NCBI GenBank assembly: GCA_017618015.1
Contig: JAFZVC010000097.1
Coordinates: 1 to 61,938 of the forward strand
From: Spirochaetaceae bacterium
Lineage (GTDB): Bacteria > Spirochaetota > Spirochaetia > Treponematales > Treponemataceae
Direction of reading: 5' to 3'
DNA: 61,938 nucleotides
Positions within the stretch are counted from its first letter, which is position 1. Every line of letters starts with the position of its first letter. Shown piece by piece: positions 16,683-25,228 of this stretch. The notes below the pieces were generated by a model. It did not search any database. It saw nothing but the letters and a program-made list of their open reading frames with translations, and had not been told where the DNA came from. Position numbers and translations under genes: made by a program.

Positions 16683-17501
16683 ATGGATAATTTTGTTGAC
16701 GAACGCGATTTAAAGTTGCTGGAAAAAGACAGATACACCTTTTTTGTTTTGAGGCGCATTCTTGAGACGGAATGCGCTCTGATTCTTTCTGACCACGAAA
16801 AGATTATTCTGTGCCATAGCAGTGAACCGCATCCTGTATGGATTTGGACAGATGACAATGCCCCGGAAGATGTCATGGCGGCGGCGTTCAAGCTTGCGGA
16901 AGATAACGGATTTTTGGACGGTGCGCATACTCTTAATATGAAATATGACCTTGCGGAGTATTTCATCCGAAAATCTGCTGAAAAGGCGGCAGATTCAACG
17001 GCAAAAAAGCTTTCAATTACAGTAAACATGCTGGCATACGATTGCCCGAACCCGATTCCGCCGGCACCGTCCGACATCGCGGATGGCGAGCTCTACCAGT
17101 GCCAAAAAGAAGACGTAGACGAGCTTGTCAAAATAAGGCAGCAGTTCCAAACGCAAACAGGAATGGCGAAACTTTCTATTGAGGAATATCGCAAAAAAAG
17201 CGAAGAAGTAATAAAAAAAGGAACTATGTTCTTTTGGAAAAATGGCGAAGGTAAAAACGTCGCGAGCTGTACTTTCGGTCCAACCGGAGAGCTCGCTTCG
17301 CTTGGTCTTGTATATACATACCCGGAATATCGCCGCCGCCATTATGCGCAGAACCTTGTCTACGCGGTTACAAAAATTGCGGAAAAAGCGGGGTATCTGC
17401 CCATGCTGTACACCGATGCGGATTATGTCGCGTCAAACGCATGCTACGAGAAAATCGGCTACATCATGCGCGGCAAGCTCTGCACAATCGGGGTGAAGTA
17501 A
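16683..17501 (+). CDS. GNAT-family N-acetyltransferase
   Basis: A 272-residue protein. The C-terminal ~130 residues are a GNAT fold with the acetyl-CoA motif region LGLVYTYPEYRRRHYAQNLVYAV and a late NACYEKIGYIMRG strand. The N-terminal ~130 residues look like a divergent acetyltransferase-like or substrate domain. The ATG at 16683 is chosen because an upstream TTG frame would run through the inverted repeat. No Shine-Dalgarno is visible. The substrate is unknown. Confidence 0.82.
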   Translation: MDNFVDERDLKLLEKDRYTFFVLRRILETECALILSDHEKIILCHSSEPHPVWIWTDDNAPEDVMAAAFKLAEDNGFLDGAHTLNMKYDLAEYFIRKSAEKAADSTAKKLSITVNMLAYDCPNPIPPAPSDIADGELYQCQKEDVDELVKIRQQFQTQTGMAKLSIEEYRKKSEEVIKKGTMFFWKNGEGKNVASCTFGPTGELASLGLVYTYPEYRRRHYAQNLVYAVTKIAEKAGYLPMLYTDADYVASNACYEKIGYIMRGKLCTIGVK

Positions 17502-17699
17502 TTTAACAACCAGAGGGTAGGTATTCGCAACGAGCGCGCTTGCGCTAAGTTTCCAGCGGCGGAAAAGACCGCGAAAGGGGTTGTAGGGGTGCGCGAAGCG
17601 CAAACACGCGTTAGCGTGGTCGGAGGCGAAAGCCGTAGCCCCGCAAAACCCGGCCGCCACACGGCGCGTACGCGTCCCCGTGGCGGTTCGCCCTTCTGG
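17502..17699. repeat. GC-rich hairpin-bearing intergenic repeat (family A relative)
   Basis: A non-coding stretch of short dyads. Positions 17520-17561 are the inverse of 22875-22916: a 16-nt flank and a 15-nt flank are identical (GGTATTCGCAACGAGC and AAGTTTCCAGCGGCG), while the 11 nt between them differ but keep a dyad character (gcgcttgcgct here). The rest includes further dyads such as GCGCGAAGCGC. The Rex promoter begins right after. Confidence 0.6.
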
Positions 17700-17717
17700 T
17701 TGTGAAATTTTTCACAA
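17700..17717. promoter_or_regulatory. Rex operator 1 (upstream)
   Basis: TTGTGAAATTTTTCACAA is an exact match to the palindromic Rex-binding consensus (TTGTGAA-N4-TTCACAA). It lies about 70 bp upstream of the predicted rex transcription start. Confidence 0.85.
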
Positions 17718-17735
17718 CAAAATGAACAACTTCAA

Positions 17736-17764
17736 TTGACACTATTTTTGCTACATGGTACGAT
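17736..17764 (+). promoter_or_regulatory. rex-serC-serA promoter
   Basis: A consensus TTGACA at 17736-17741 is followed after 17 bp by TACGAT at 17759-17764. Transcription should start near 17771, between the two Rex operators. Confidence 0.7.
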
Positions 17765-17775
17765 GATTATGTAAG

Positions 17776-17793
17776 TTGTGAAATATTTCACAA
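17776..17793. promoter_or_regulatory. Rex operator 2 (downstream of the start site)
   Basis: TTGTGAAATATTTCACAA is a second perfect Rex site, placed about 5 bp past the predicted transcription start. Bound Rex would block the polymerase, so it supports autoregulation by the NADH/NAD+ ratio. Confidence 0.88.
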
Positions 17794-17818
17794 CAATGTA
17801 CCGCAGGACAGGGCAGAA

Positions 17819-18445
17819 ATGGGAATGGAACTTCAGATATCGAAGCCTACAAGAGAACGTCTGATTCGTCTTGTAAGACTGCTTGATCAGCTTGAAAAAG
17901 CCGGAAAGAAAACAGTTTCATCCGCCGAAATCCAGCAACACACGGGCTGGACGAGTTTTACCGTTCGCCGTGATGTATCTTCGCTGGGAATACATTGCTC
18001 CAGTCCTGCCGGATACGAAACAGCACTTTTGAAAGACGAGATACGCAGAAAGCTTAATCTTGGTACAGAAGAAAAGCACTGCTGTATTGTAGGACTGGGA
18101 AAACTGGGAGCGGCACTTGCTGCTTACGGCGGTTTTTCAAACAGCACTTTCAAAATTGATGCAGGATTCGACACGAGCGTAAACCGTACAGAAACGCTCA
18201 AAACTCCTTTCCCTCTGTATACAACAACAAGGATGGAGTCAGTAATAAAGTCGCTCGGCATACAATACGCAATACTTGCCGTACCGGAAAACTCCGCACA
18301 GGAAATGGCATTACGGCTTGCCGCCTGTGGAATCCGGGGAATAGTGAATTACACGCCGGCTATACTCCGCGTACCGGAGACAACAGCCGTCGAAAATCTT
18401 TCTGTAATAGACGCATTGCAGAATTTAAGCGCGAGAGAAAGTTAA
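17819..18445 (+). CDS. rex: Redox-sensing transcriptional repressor Rex
   Basis: A 208-residue Rex. The N-terminal winged helix (about 8-75) includes VSSAEIQQHTGWTSFTVRRD. The C-terminal Rossmann domain starts with CCIVGLGKLGAAL (near 88-100) and binds NADH, with the closing helix and YTPAILRVPE typical of Rex. Rex binds its operators when NAD+ is abundant and leaves when NADH rises. The two perfect Rex operators upstream make autoregulation likely. serC starts 39 nt after the stop, so it probably shares the transcript. Confidence 0.93.
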   Translation: MGMELQISKPTRERLIRLVRLLDQLEKAGKKTVSSAEIQQHTGWTSFTVRRDVSSLGIHCSSPAGYETALLKDEIRRKLNLGTEEKHCCIVGLGKLGAALAAYGGFSNSTFKIDAGFDTSVNRTETLKTPFPLYTTTRMESVIKSLGIQYAILAVPENSAQEMALRLAACGIRGIVNYTPAILRVPETTAVENLSVIDALQNLSARES

Positions 18446-18484
18446 ATGGCGGACTGACGCCAAATATCATTTGAGGAGCACAAG

Positions 18485-19591
18485 ATGAGTCGTGTTTACA
18501 ATTTTTCCGCAGGTCCTTCCGCATTACCGGAAGAAGTTCTTAAAGAAGCTGCCGCAGAAATGCTGGATTGCAACGGAACAGGTCAGTCCGTTATGGAGAT
18601 GAGCCACCGCTCAAAGGCTTATGAGCCGATTATCGCTGAGACAGAGGCTCTTGTTCGTGAGCTTCTTAACGTTCCTGCAAACTACAAAGTTCTTTTCTTG
18701 CAGGGCGGTGCAAGCCTTCAGTTCGCAATGATTCCTATGAATCTTAAGAAAGGCGGAAAGGCTGCTTACGTAAATACTGGCGTTTGGTCAAAAAAGGCTA
18801 TCGCTGAAGCAAAGAAATACCTTGATGTTGATGTTCTTGCAACTTCCGAGGACAAGAACTTCTCATATATCCCGGATGTAAAGCCGGTTGTTGGTGACTA
18901 TGACTACTTCTACTACACGATGAACAACACAATCATGGGTACAAAGTGGGCATATATCCCAGAGGCAAAACGCCCTGACGGAACAGAGATTCCGCTTGTA
19001 ACAGACGCTTCAAGCTGCATCCTTTCTGAGCCACTCGATATCAGCAAGTTTGGCGTAGTTTTCGCAGGTGCGCAGAAGAACCTTGCTCCGGCTGGCGTTA
19101 CGCTCGTTATCATCCGCGAGGATCTGATTCCAGAGACACCACCTGTAGAGAACACCCCTACAATGCTTCAGTACAAGACACATGCTGACAACGGTTCTAT
19201 GTTCAACACACCGCCATGCTACACAATCTACATGATGGGCAAGGTTCTGAAGTGGATTAAGAAGAACGGTGGAGCCGAGGGAATGGCAAAGAGAAACAAC
19301 GAGAAAGCCGATTTGTTCTACAACTACCTTGATAATTCAGCTTTCTACCATGCAACTGCAGCAAAGGGAAGCCGCTCACTGATGAACATTCCGTTCCTTA
19401 CGAAATACACAGGCGATGAGGCAACGGCTATCAACAAGAAGTTCGTAGCAGAAGCTGCTGCTAAAGGGCTTGTGAACCTTGCAGGACACAGACTTGTTGG
19501 CGGTATGCGCGCATCTATTTACAACGCGATGAGCCTTGACGGTGTTAAGGCTTTGATAGCGTTCATGGACGAATTCGCAAAAGCAAACTAG
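18485..19591 (+). CDS. serC: Phosphoserine aminotransferase
   Basis: A 368-residue fold-type I PLP enzyme that converts 3-phosphohydroxypyruvate plus glutamate to phosphoserine. The N-terminus (VYNFSAGPSALPEEVL) and the PLP lysine Lys198 in GAQKNLAPAG match the family. Length is normal. GAGGAG lies 5-10 nt upstream. It sits between rex and serA, 54 nt from the latter; with serA it gives two of the three serine-synthesis steps. No serB is in the window. Confidence 0.95.
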   Translation: MSRVYNFSAGPSALPEEVLKEAAAEMLDCNGTGQSVMEMSHRSKAYEPIIAETEALVRELLNVPANYKVLFLQGGASLQFAMIPMNLKKGGKAAYVNTGVWSKKAIAEAKKYLDVDVLATSEDKNFSYIPDVKPVVGDYDYFYYTMNNTIMGTKWAYIPEAKRPDGTEIPLVTDASSCILSEPLDISKFGVVFAGAQKNLAPAGVTLVIIREDLIPETPPVENTPTMLQYKTHADNGSMFNTPPCYTIYMMGKVLKWIKKNGGAEGMAKRNNEKADLFYNYLDNSAFYHATAAKGSRSLMNIPFLTKYTGDEATAINKKFVAEAAAKGLVNLAGHRLVGGMRASIYNAMSLDGVKALIAFMDEFAKAN

Positions 19592-19645
19592 TCGCAAAAC
19601 TGCGGCGGGTGCATGAAACGCTCGCCGCGAACTAAGGAGATTTTC

Positions 19646-20824
19646 ATGTACAAGATACAGACACTTAATAAGATTTCACCAGACGGACTTGCAACTTTTC
19701 CACGCGATGACTACGAAATCGCTTCTGAAATCCTGAATCCGGACGCAATTCTTGTCCGCTCGGCAGACATGCACACAATGGACATCCCTGCGACTGTAAA
19801 AGCAGTTGCCCGCGCAGGTGCCGGTACTAACAACATCCCGATTCCAGAACTTACAGAGCGCGGTGTTATCGTTTTCAACACACCAGGCGCAAATGCAAAC
19901 GCTGTTAAAGAGCTTGTAATCGCAGCACTGCTTTTCTCAAGCCGCCCTGTTCATAAGGCAGCTGCATGGGCAAAAGGCCTCGCTGGAAACGGCGACGCTA
20001 TCCCAGATATGGCAGAAAAAGGCAAGAGCCAGTTCGTAGGACCGGAAATCAAAGGAAAAACACTCGGCGTTATCGGCTTGGGTGCAATTGGTGCGATGGT
20101 CGCAAACACAGCGATTGGGCTTGGCATGGATGTTATCGGTTACGACCCATACATCTCTGTTGATGCCGCATGGTCTTTGAGCCGCGCGGTACACAAGGCA
20201 GAAAGCCTTGAAAGCCTGCTTTCAAAATCAGACTACGTTACTATCCACATTCCGCAGACAAACGACACAAAAGGTTACATCAACGCAGACCGCATCGCCA
20301 TGATGAAAAAAGGCGTAAGACTTCTTAACTTTGCGCGCGGCGGACTCGTTGTAAACGCAGATGTTCTTGCCGCTATTGAAAGCGGAAAAATCGCGTCTTT
20401 CGTAACTGACTTCGCTGACGAAGATCTTCTTAAGAACGATAAAGTAATCTGTCTTCCACACCTTGGTGCTTCAACACCAGAGGCAGAGGACAACTGCGCG
20501 TTTATGGCAGTTGCACAGCTCCGCGACTTCCTGGAGAACGGAAACATCACGAACTCCGTCAACTTCCCGAAGTGCCGCATGGAAGAGCCGATTCCTGCAG
20601 ATGGTACACGCCTTTGCATCGCAAACCGCAACGTTCCGAACATGGTTGGTCAGATAACGACAATCCTTGCAGACGCAAAGATGAACATCGCCGCAATGGT
20701 CAACCAGAACCGCGCGAACGTCGCTTACAACCTCATCGATGTAGAGAATGCAATTGATGACTCCATCATCGAGAAAATCCGCAACATCGATGGCGTAATC
20801 ACAGTAAGAACAATCACAAAATAA
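19646..20824 (+). CDS. serA: D-3-phosphoglycerate dehydrogenase
   Basis: A 392-residue NAD-dependent dehydrogenase with a C-terminal ACT domain. The nucleotide-binding GLGAIGAMVANTA is near 142-154. The catalytic Arg is in LLNFARGGLV and the His in CLPHLGAST. The final ~75 residues form an ACT-like fold (IANRNVPNMVGQITTILADA), the usual serine-feedback site. The ATG at 19646 is chosen from AGGAG 7 nt upstream. It catalyses the NADH-forming first step of serine synthesis, which gives metabolic sense to control by Rex. Confidence 0.94.
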   Translation: MYKIQTLNKISPDGLATFPRDDYEIASEILNPDAILVRSADMHTMDIPATVKAVARAGAGTNNIPIPELTERGVIVFNTPGANANAVKELVIAALLFSSRPVHKAAAWAKGLAGNGDAIPDMAEKGKSQFVGPEIKGKTLGVIGLGAIGAMVANTAIGLGMDVIGYDPYISVDAAWSLSRAVHKAESLESLLSKSDYVTIHIPQTNDTKGYINADRIAMMKKGVRLLNFARGGLVVNADVLAAIESGKIASFVTDFADEDLLKNDKVICLPHLGASTPEAEDNCAFMAVAQLRDFLENGNITNSVNFPKCRMEEPIPADGTRLCIANRNVPNMVGQITTILADAKMNIAAMVNQNRANVAYNLIDVENAIDDSIIEKIRNIDGVITVRTITK

Positions 20825-21098
20825 ATAATATGCACGAGTATCCGGCGGTCAGCTTCACTGCTCGCCGGGTCATGCCTCGCGGGGTTCATGACGGGGCTTC
20901 AGGTGGGGCTTCGCGCCATCTGCATTACAACGCACGTTTTTCATGGACGTAGCGACGGGGCGATTCTGCGCCGGAATCCCCATATTATCCCTCTTTACAA
21001 AAAGTCATAGGACTTTCGCAACGGACAAAACAACATTCAGCTTACCGTTGTATTTAAGTTGGAATTTGAAGCATTACAAAGAATAGGAACCAGAAGAA

Positions 21099-21791
21099 AT
21101 GACTGATAAAACGAAACAGGAACCATCTACGACTTCACAGCCCCCCTCGTTTGACTATTCTGATTTTTGGGATAGAAGCTGGAAATCAGAAGATGAAGAG
21201 TCTCTTTCAAACTGGCTTGAAAGCTGGCATCATTCAACCAGCCCTGAGATAAAACTTTTTAAGAGTTACGGTGTTAAAACGGTATGCGATGCTGCCTGCG
21301 GTTTTGGCGCTCACACAATTGCGCTCGCATCAAACGGTTTTGACGTATCGGCTTTTGATGTTTCTCCCAAAGCAGTTGAACTGACAATCAGAGGATTACG
21401 GAAATATGGCTTTAAGGGTGATAAAATTAAAACATCCGACATACTTAATACCGATTATACAGATGAATCATTTGATGCAGTTACAGCATATGCAGTGCTC
21501 GATCATTTGACACAACGAGACGCACAATGCGCTCTAAAAGAGCTTCTTAGAATCACCAAATCTGGCGGATTGCTTTTACTGTCATTTGATACTGCCGAAG
21601 ACGCTGATTATAGCTATCCACATGAATTGCATTCTGACGGCAGTATGCTTTATAAAGATGGGACTCCCTACGCGGGAATGATTTTTTGCCCGTATGACAA
21701 GATTAAAATTGAGGCTCTGATTAAAGGCAAAAAAGTGATTTTCCAAGAAACATATCAAAAAGGGAACCAAATAGTAATTCTTCAGAAATGA
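21099..21791 (+). CDS. Class I SAM-dependent methyltransferase
   Basis: A 230-residue methyltransferase with SAM motif I VCDAACGFGAHTIALA (about 63-78), the acidic motif II FDVSAFDVSP, and a motif IV-like FDAVTAYAVLDHL. This is the Methyltransf_11/25 type that modifies small molecules or lipids. The substrate cannot be deduced. It is preceded by a 274-bp GC-rich gap and has AGAAG before the ATG. It looks monocistronic. Confidence 0.82.
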   Translation: MTDKTKQEPSTTSQPPSFDYSDFWDRSWKSEDEESLSNWLESWHHSTSPEIKLFKSYGVKTVCDAACGFGAHTIALASNGFDVSAFDVSPKAVELTIRGLRKYGFKGDKIKTSDILNTDYTDESFDAVTAYAVLDHLTQRDAQCALKELLRITKSGGLLLLSFDTAEDADYSYPHELHSDGSMLYKDGTPYAGMIFCPYDKIKIEALIKGKKVIFQETYQKGNQIVILQK

Positions 21792-21957
21792 CAATCGTTG
21801 CCACTCACCACCACCAACCCGTCCGCCAACCATCCCCTGCGAAAAATCTCCAAAACTGCGCATTGTTCAAAAAAAGCGCGAAGTTTTCGCATTATTTCAT
21901 GATTTTTCGCATAATTCTATTGCGCAATTCCGTCCAGATTGACATAATATGCGCATT

Positions 21958-22791
21958 ATGTCAGAAGAACACATAAAAAAGGTGATTTTTCTGCAACTAT
22001 TGGCAGGAATGTGTATTCTCTGTTTTATCTCTGTTTTTTATTCGTTTACGCTTATCAACAGTCATTCAGATTCAGCAAACACGCCAAAAGCCCAGCCTGC
22101 CGTTGCAGAACTTATGGATTCTATCGAAGAAACAAAAACCGAATCCGCAACAATTATTTCAGAAATATATCATCCGACACACTACGCTATGTCTGTTTCC
22201 GTTTCACAGCAGGCAGAGAGTATTTCCGCAAAAGTCGATGAAATGATGGCTCTGAAGAAAACCGTAAAGGACGAAGGGCTTGCCTACTATCGCGATATTT
22301 GCACGCGCACGGCGGTTATCCAGTTTTACACTCAGCTCACGGGTAACGCTACAGTAACGGACGCAATCCTTACTTACGCGGCAAAAAACGATATTTCGCT
22401 TTCGTTGGCATTCGCGCTTGCGTGGGGTGAAAGCCGCTACAGAACGAGCGCCGTCAACCGGAACACGAACAGCTCGATTGACCGCGGGCTTTTCCAGCTC
22501 AACAACAAGTCGTTCCCAAAAATTGCGGACACTGATTTCTTTGACCCGTACGTAAGCGCACGCTACGGTCTTGCACACCTTAACTTTTGCATCCAGACCG
22601 CGGGCAACGAAGTCGCCGGACTTGCGATGTACAACGCTGGAACAGGCAAGGTCAAAAAAGACGGAACCCCAAAGCAGACGCTGAACTACATCTCCGGGAT
22701 TCTAAACTACAAAGCCGCCATCGACGAGCTTTTTACAACCGAAGTCATAAACGAAACAAAACCAACCGTATTCCTTGCTAAAGCAGAATAG
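21958..22791 (+). CDS. Membrane-anchored lytic transglycosylase (SLT domain)
   Basis: A 277-residue protein (another ATG lies at 21949). Residues about 8-30 form one transmembrane or signal-anchor helix, then a linker to about 110. Residues about 130-260 are an SLT/lysozyme-like domain with catalytic Glu in ALAWGESRY, the RGLFQLN motif and GLAMYNAGTGKV. It should cleave peptidoglycan glycan strands in the periplasm. No Shine-Dalgarno is seen; TAATAT lies 7 nt before the 21958 ATG, so a leaderless start is likely. Confidence 0.85.
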   Translation: MSEEHIKKVIFLQLLAGMCILCFISVFYSFTLINSHSDSANTPKAQPAVAELMDSIEETKTESATIISEIYHPTHYAMSVSVSQQAESISAKVDEMMALKKTVKDEGLAYYRDICTRTAVIQFYTQLTGNATVTDAILTYAAKNDISLSLAFALAWGESRYRTSAVNRNTNSSIDRGLFQLNNKSFPKIADTDFFDPYVSARYGLAHLNFCIQTAGNEVAGLAMYNAGTGKVKKDGTPKQTLNYISGILNYKAAIDELFTTEVINETKPTVFLAKAE

Positions 22792-22800
22792 TGATACGGA

Positions 22801-22975
22801 TTTACAGGGGCGGATAACCGCCCCTAGCTCCAGCCTCCTCGGTCGCCCTCAAGAGTGCGACCTGCTGTGTCTTACGCCGCTGGAAACTTCGCACTACAGT
22901 GCTCGTTGCGAATACCCCACCGAGCGGGGTAGAGCTTCGTCAAGTTTTACCCCGCAACACCCCAAGAAGTTACTC
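22801..22975. repeat. GC-rich dispersed repeat with hairpins (family A)
   Basis: It contains a GGGGCGG-ataa-CCGCCCC hairpin (22807-22824), a segment (22875-22916) that is the inverse of 17520-17561, and a segment (about 22912-22970) alignable to 5874-5928. It is therefore a mosaic of both. No coding frame is supported. Confidence 0.6.
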
Positions 22976-22995
22976 TACGTAAAAACTGTTCATAC

Positions 22996-23475
22996 TTAAG
23001 CCTCAGTTTCTTGTTTTAACAGAATTAATTTAATATTCTGTATAAGTTTATCAGCATCATTGGCTGAAAGTTTTAAGCCGTGGCACATATCATCAATATA
23101 GCCACAATCTTCATCTGTTAATAATTCTTCAATATGCTCTCTTAATACATGCAACCTTAATCTGTACATCTCCACTACCAAACCACAAAGTTGTTCTGTC
23201 AGTTTTTTCGATTTTAACAAAGGTAATGTGTAATCCCAGATTATTTCGTATTTCCTACTATGCCGATAAAATATTACAAGTCCTTTATGAAACTGTCTTT
23301 CTATATTTCTCTTTGATAATACTGAGAACATTGGAATAGTCTTTACGTATCCGCTGATAAGCGGTGGAACGTCAAATCCAGAAAAATCTACATCGTTAAA
23401 AGAGACTAGGTAAGCATTCATACAAAAATACATGCATAGTTTTTGAGCGTTTTTCTTTTTCTGCCGTTTATTCAT
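22996..23475 (-). CDS. Hypothetical protein, last gene of the mini-SMC cassette
   Basis: A 159-residue protein with no family I recognise. It is Lys- and Leu-rich and largely helical, with no signal peptide or membrane segment. It overlaps the end of the preceding gene by 8 bp (the ATG lies within its last codons), so the two are likely coupled. AT-rich base use resembles the rest of this accessory block and differs from the core genes. Confidence 0.6.
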   Translation of the reverse strand: MNKRQKKKNAQKLCMYFCMNAYLVSFNDVDFSGFDVPPLISGYVKTIPMFSVLSKRNIERQFHKGLVIFYRHSRKYEIIWDYTLPLLKSKKLTEQLCGLVVEMYRLRLHVLREHIEELLTDEDCGYIDDMCHGLKLSANDADKLIQNIKLILLKQETEA

Positions 23476-23989
23476 TTACACTCTTTTTTGTCTCTCCATT
23501 AGGTTCCTCTCGCAATTTTTTCGAATAATTTATCAAAATCACTTTTGCAAGAGATTTTTCTTTCTGCTTATTACACCAATCGTCAAAAAAACTTGCGACT
23601 TCGTTTGCTGTCAAATTGTGAATCATTGAATTTACTTCTCTTGGTAGATGCCTGATTTCATCTTTTTCTTTCCAATGTATGCTCACAATCAGAAGAATTT
23701 TGATAAAATATTCTGAAATACACTCATCAATGAAACGCAAAAGCTCTTTGTCACAGTCGGAGTATTCATCAAGATTATTTTCTATTAGTATGCCCTGTTT
23801 CTTATCTTGAATTAAAAGAATTGACTGGTTTTCGTTAATAGATAATTCAAGATTTTCAAAAGTACCTTCAATACCTGCGAATCGCAAAAAATCTTTCAGT
23901 AAATCAGGTGAAGATAGTTGATGTAATGGATTCAACATTGAGAACAATATCTCACTGTGAAAACTTTTCCATTCAAAAGCGTTATTCAT
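23468..23989 (-). CDS. Degenerate PD-(D/E)XK nuclease-like protein
   Basis: A 173-residue protein. The segment LELSINENQSILLIQDKKQGILIENNLDEYSD follows the PDDEXK_4 pattern of two beta strands ending in the E-x-K metal site, but the Lys is replaced by Asn (IENN), so catalysis is doubtful. The rest is helical. AGAGG precedes the ATG. It lies between the mini-SMC gene and a hypothetical gene. The nuclease relationship is a motif-level guess. Confidence 0.5.
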   Translation of the reverse strand: MNNAFEWKSFHSEILFSMLNPLHQLSSPDLLKDFLRFAGIEGTFENLELSINENQSILLIQDKKQGILIENNLDEYSDCDKELLRFIDECISEYFIKILLIVSIHWKEKDEIRHLPREVNSMIHNLTANEVASFFDDWCNKQKEKSLAKVILINYSKKLREEPNGETKKSVNE

Positions 23990-24055
23990 AATATCCTCTC
24001 TTATAAGGGTAATCGCAGTACGTTACGAGCTCTAATAAAACTCTGTATCGTCATT

Positions 24056-24655
24056 TCAAGCGATATTTCCATTTCTTTCATCATTCCAACGAGAAATAAC
24101 TACCGGTATTGTTGATATACCACATTCGTCTTTTGTTATACTTATAAATTTTTCTGCCTGTTGTATAATTGACTCTTCCATTGTGGAAATAATGTACTGT
24201 TTCCGTTTGTCGCCTGTTAAACTATCAAAATCTTCTTTTGAACAGCCGTCTATCAAGCAGAACGATTTGTTTTGTATGAGATTCTTAACTTCATCCACGC
24301 TTGCGGAAATTCCATTGATAAAAAGTTCGTCCGAAACCGTATTGTCAGGATTTTTCCGTGTGATTCGCTTTAGAGCAATCTCTGTATTGGAGTCATCTGC
24401 GAGTGTCAAAGAAACTTCCACAAGGTTTGAAGCAGGAAGTGTTTCACTTCCTCTAAAAATCAGATTCTGCGATTTTTTTTCCGCTTTTCTGTCCAAGGAA
24501 GCCCACCTTATAGCTTGTAGAAATGCCGTTTTTCCCGTTTTGTGCGCTCCGACTACCATATTCATTCGTCGTGAAAACTCAATGTGCTTTGGATCCGCAA
24601 ATGGTTTAAAACCGTGAATATCCATGCTTTTAATAATCCATCTTTTATCAGTCAT
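24056..24655 (-). CDS. SMC N-terminal ATPase lobe without coiled coil or C-lobe (mini-SMC)
   Basis: A 199-residue protein that follows the first ~170 residues of chromosome-segregation SMC: MDIHGFKPFADPKHIEF, Walker A GAHKTGKT (36-43), AIRWASL, the FRGSETLPASNLVEVSLTL strand, and DELFINGISASVDEVKNL. It then stops: there is no coiled coil, hinge, signature motif or Walker B lobe, and the SMC IGQG segment is altered to IDG. AGGAGG precedes the ATG. It is either a truncated relic or a free-standing N-lobe. It lies in a minus-strand gene cluster with a nuclease-like protein. Confidence 0.7.
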   Translation of the reverse strand: MTDKRWIIKSMDIHGFKPFADPKHIEFSRRMNMVVGAHKTGKTAFLQAIRWASLDRKAEKKSQNLIFRGSETLPASNLVEVSLTLADDSNTEIALKRITRKNPDNTVSDELFINGISASVDEVKNLIQNKSFCLIDGCSKEDFDSLTGDKRKQYIISTMEESIIQQAEKFISITKDECGISTIPVVISRWNDERNGNIA

Positions 24656-24732
24656 AAAATTCCTCCTTATTTTGACGGATAAATATTATTTGCAACAAAA
24701 CTTGTGCGTTCATATTCTCCAATTCACGAAAA

Positions 24733-25166
24733 CTAAACTCTAAACTGATTTTGCCAGTTCAAGTGCTCATCCGCGTTTTTTGTGACAAGCAAATCTTCCA
24801 ATTCTTGATTCCGGCACTCTTTCCAGATTTTATAGGACAAAGAAACAAATAGTTCTTCTATGGTTGAAGCTTTCTTTCCAAAAAGAATGAGTTTGAGGGA
24901 ATTTCGCTTTTTCCTTGCTGAATCCACTTTTTTAACAGAATCTGAAAGCCTTCTTGCTCATGCAAATTCGGAAAAATCTTTGTTAGTACATTTAACAATT
25001 TGTTAATTGTTTCCCAGATATTCCGTTCAGCATAAGTTAATTTTAATGGATTGTCTCCGATATTCACTGCTACAAACGTAAGGATGATCCTTTCTCTTGT
25101 ATTCAATCAGTACAGTTCATGTCTGCCATCTACAAGGTTTCCACCTCGACTTTGTGGCACAGACAT
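24733..25166 (-). pseudogene. Interrupted gene: in-frame TGA and -1 frameshift at A_AAA_AAG
   Basis: Reading from an ATG at 25166, nineteen codons (MSVPQSRGGNLVDGRHELY) end at TGA (25107-25109). The same frame then continues with LNTRERIILTFVAVN to TTA AAA AAG (24935-24927), after which the plausible protein lies in the -1 frame (KKVDSARKKRNSLKLILF) to a stop at 24733. The repaired chain is about 144 residues with no family I recognise. It is either a decayed gene or one that uses stop read-through and slippage. It leads into the mini-SMC gene. Confidence 0.6.
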
Positions 25167-25203
25167 AAAAAAATGCACTGTGATATAAGAATACCACAGT
25201 GCA
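25167..25203 (-). terminator. Rho-independent terminator of the UDG-like gene
   Basis: On the minus strand TGCACTGTG...CACAGTGCA (9-bp stem, 12-nt loop) is followed by seven T. It sits just after the UDG-like gene (stop 25229) and directly before the interrupted ORF, so it separates the two. Confidence 0.85.
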
Positions 25204-25228
25204 CTATCAAATCATGAGAGTGAAGAAT

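Noticed and set aside
20826..20870. CCGGCG/CGCCGG hairpin after serA as a terminator
   Set aside because: The stem is short and not followed by a T run; it is better seen as part of the GC-rich intergenic filler.
20826..21000. GC-rich gap after serA as a third member of repeat families A or B
   Set aside because: It has similar composition and dyads, but I could not align it block by block to either family.
21939..21944. TTGACA before the transglycosylase as its -35 box
   Set aside because: It is only 13 nt from the 21958 start, leaving no room for a -10 and spacer; TAATAT just after it is a better -10.
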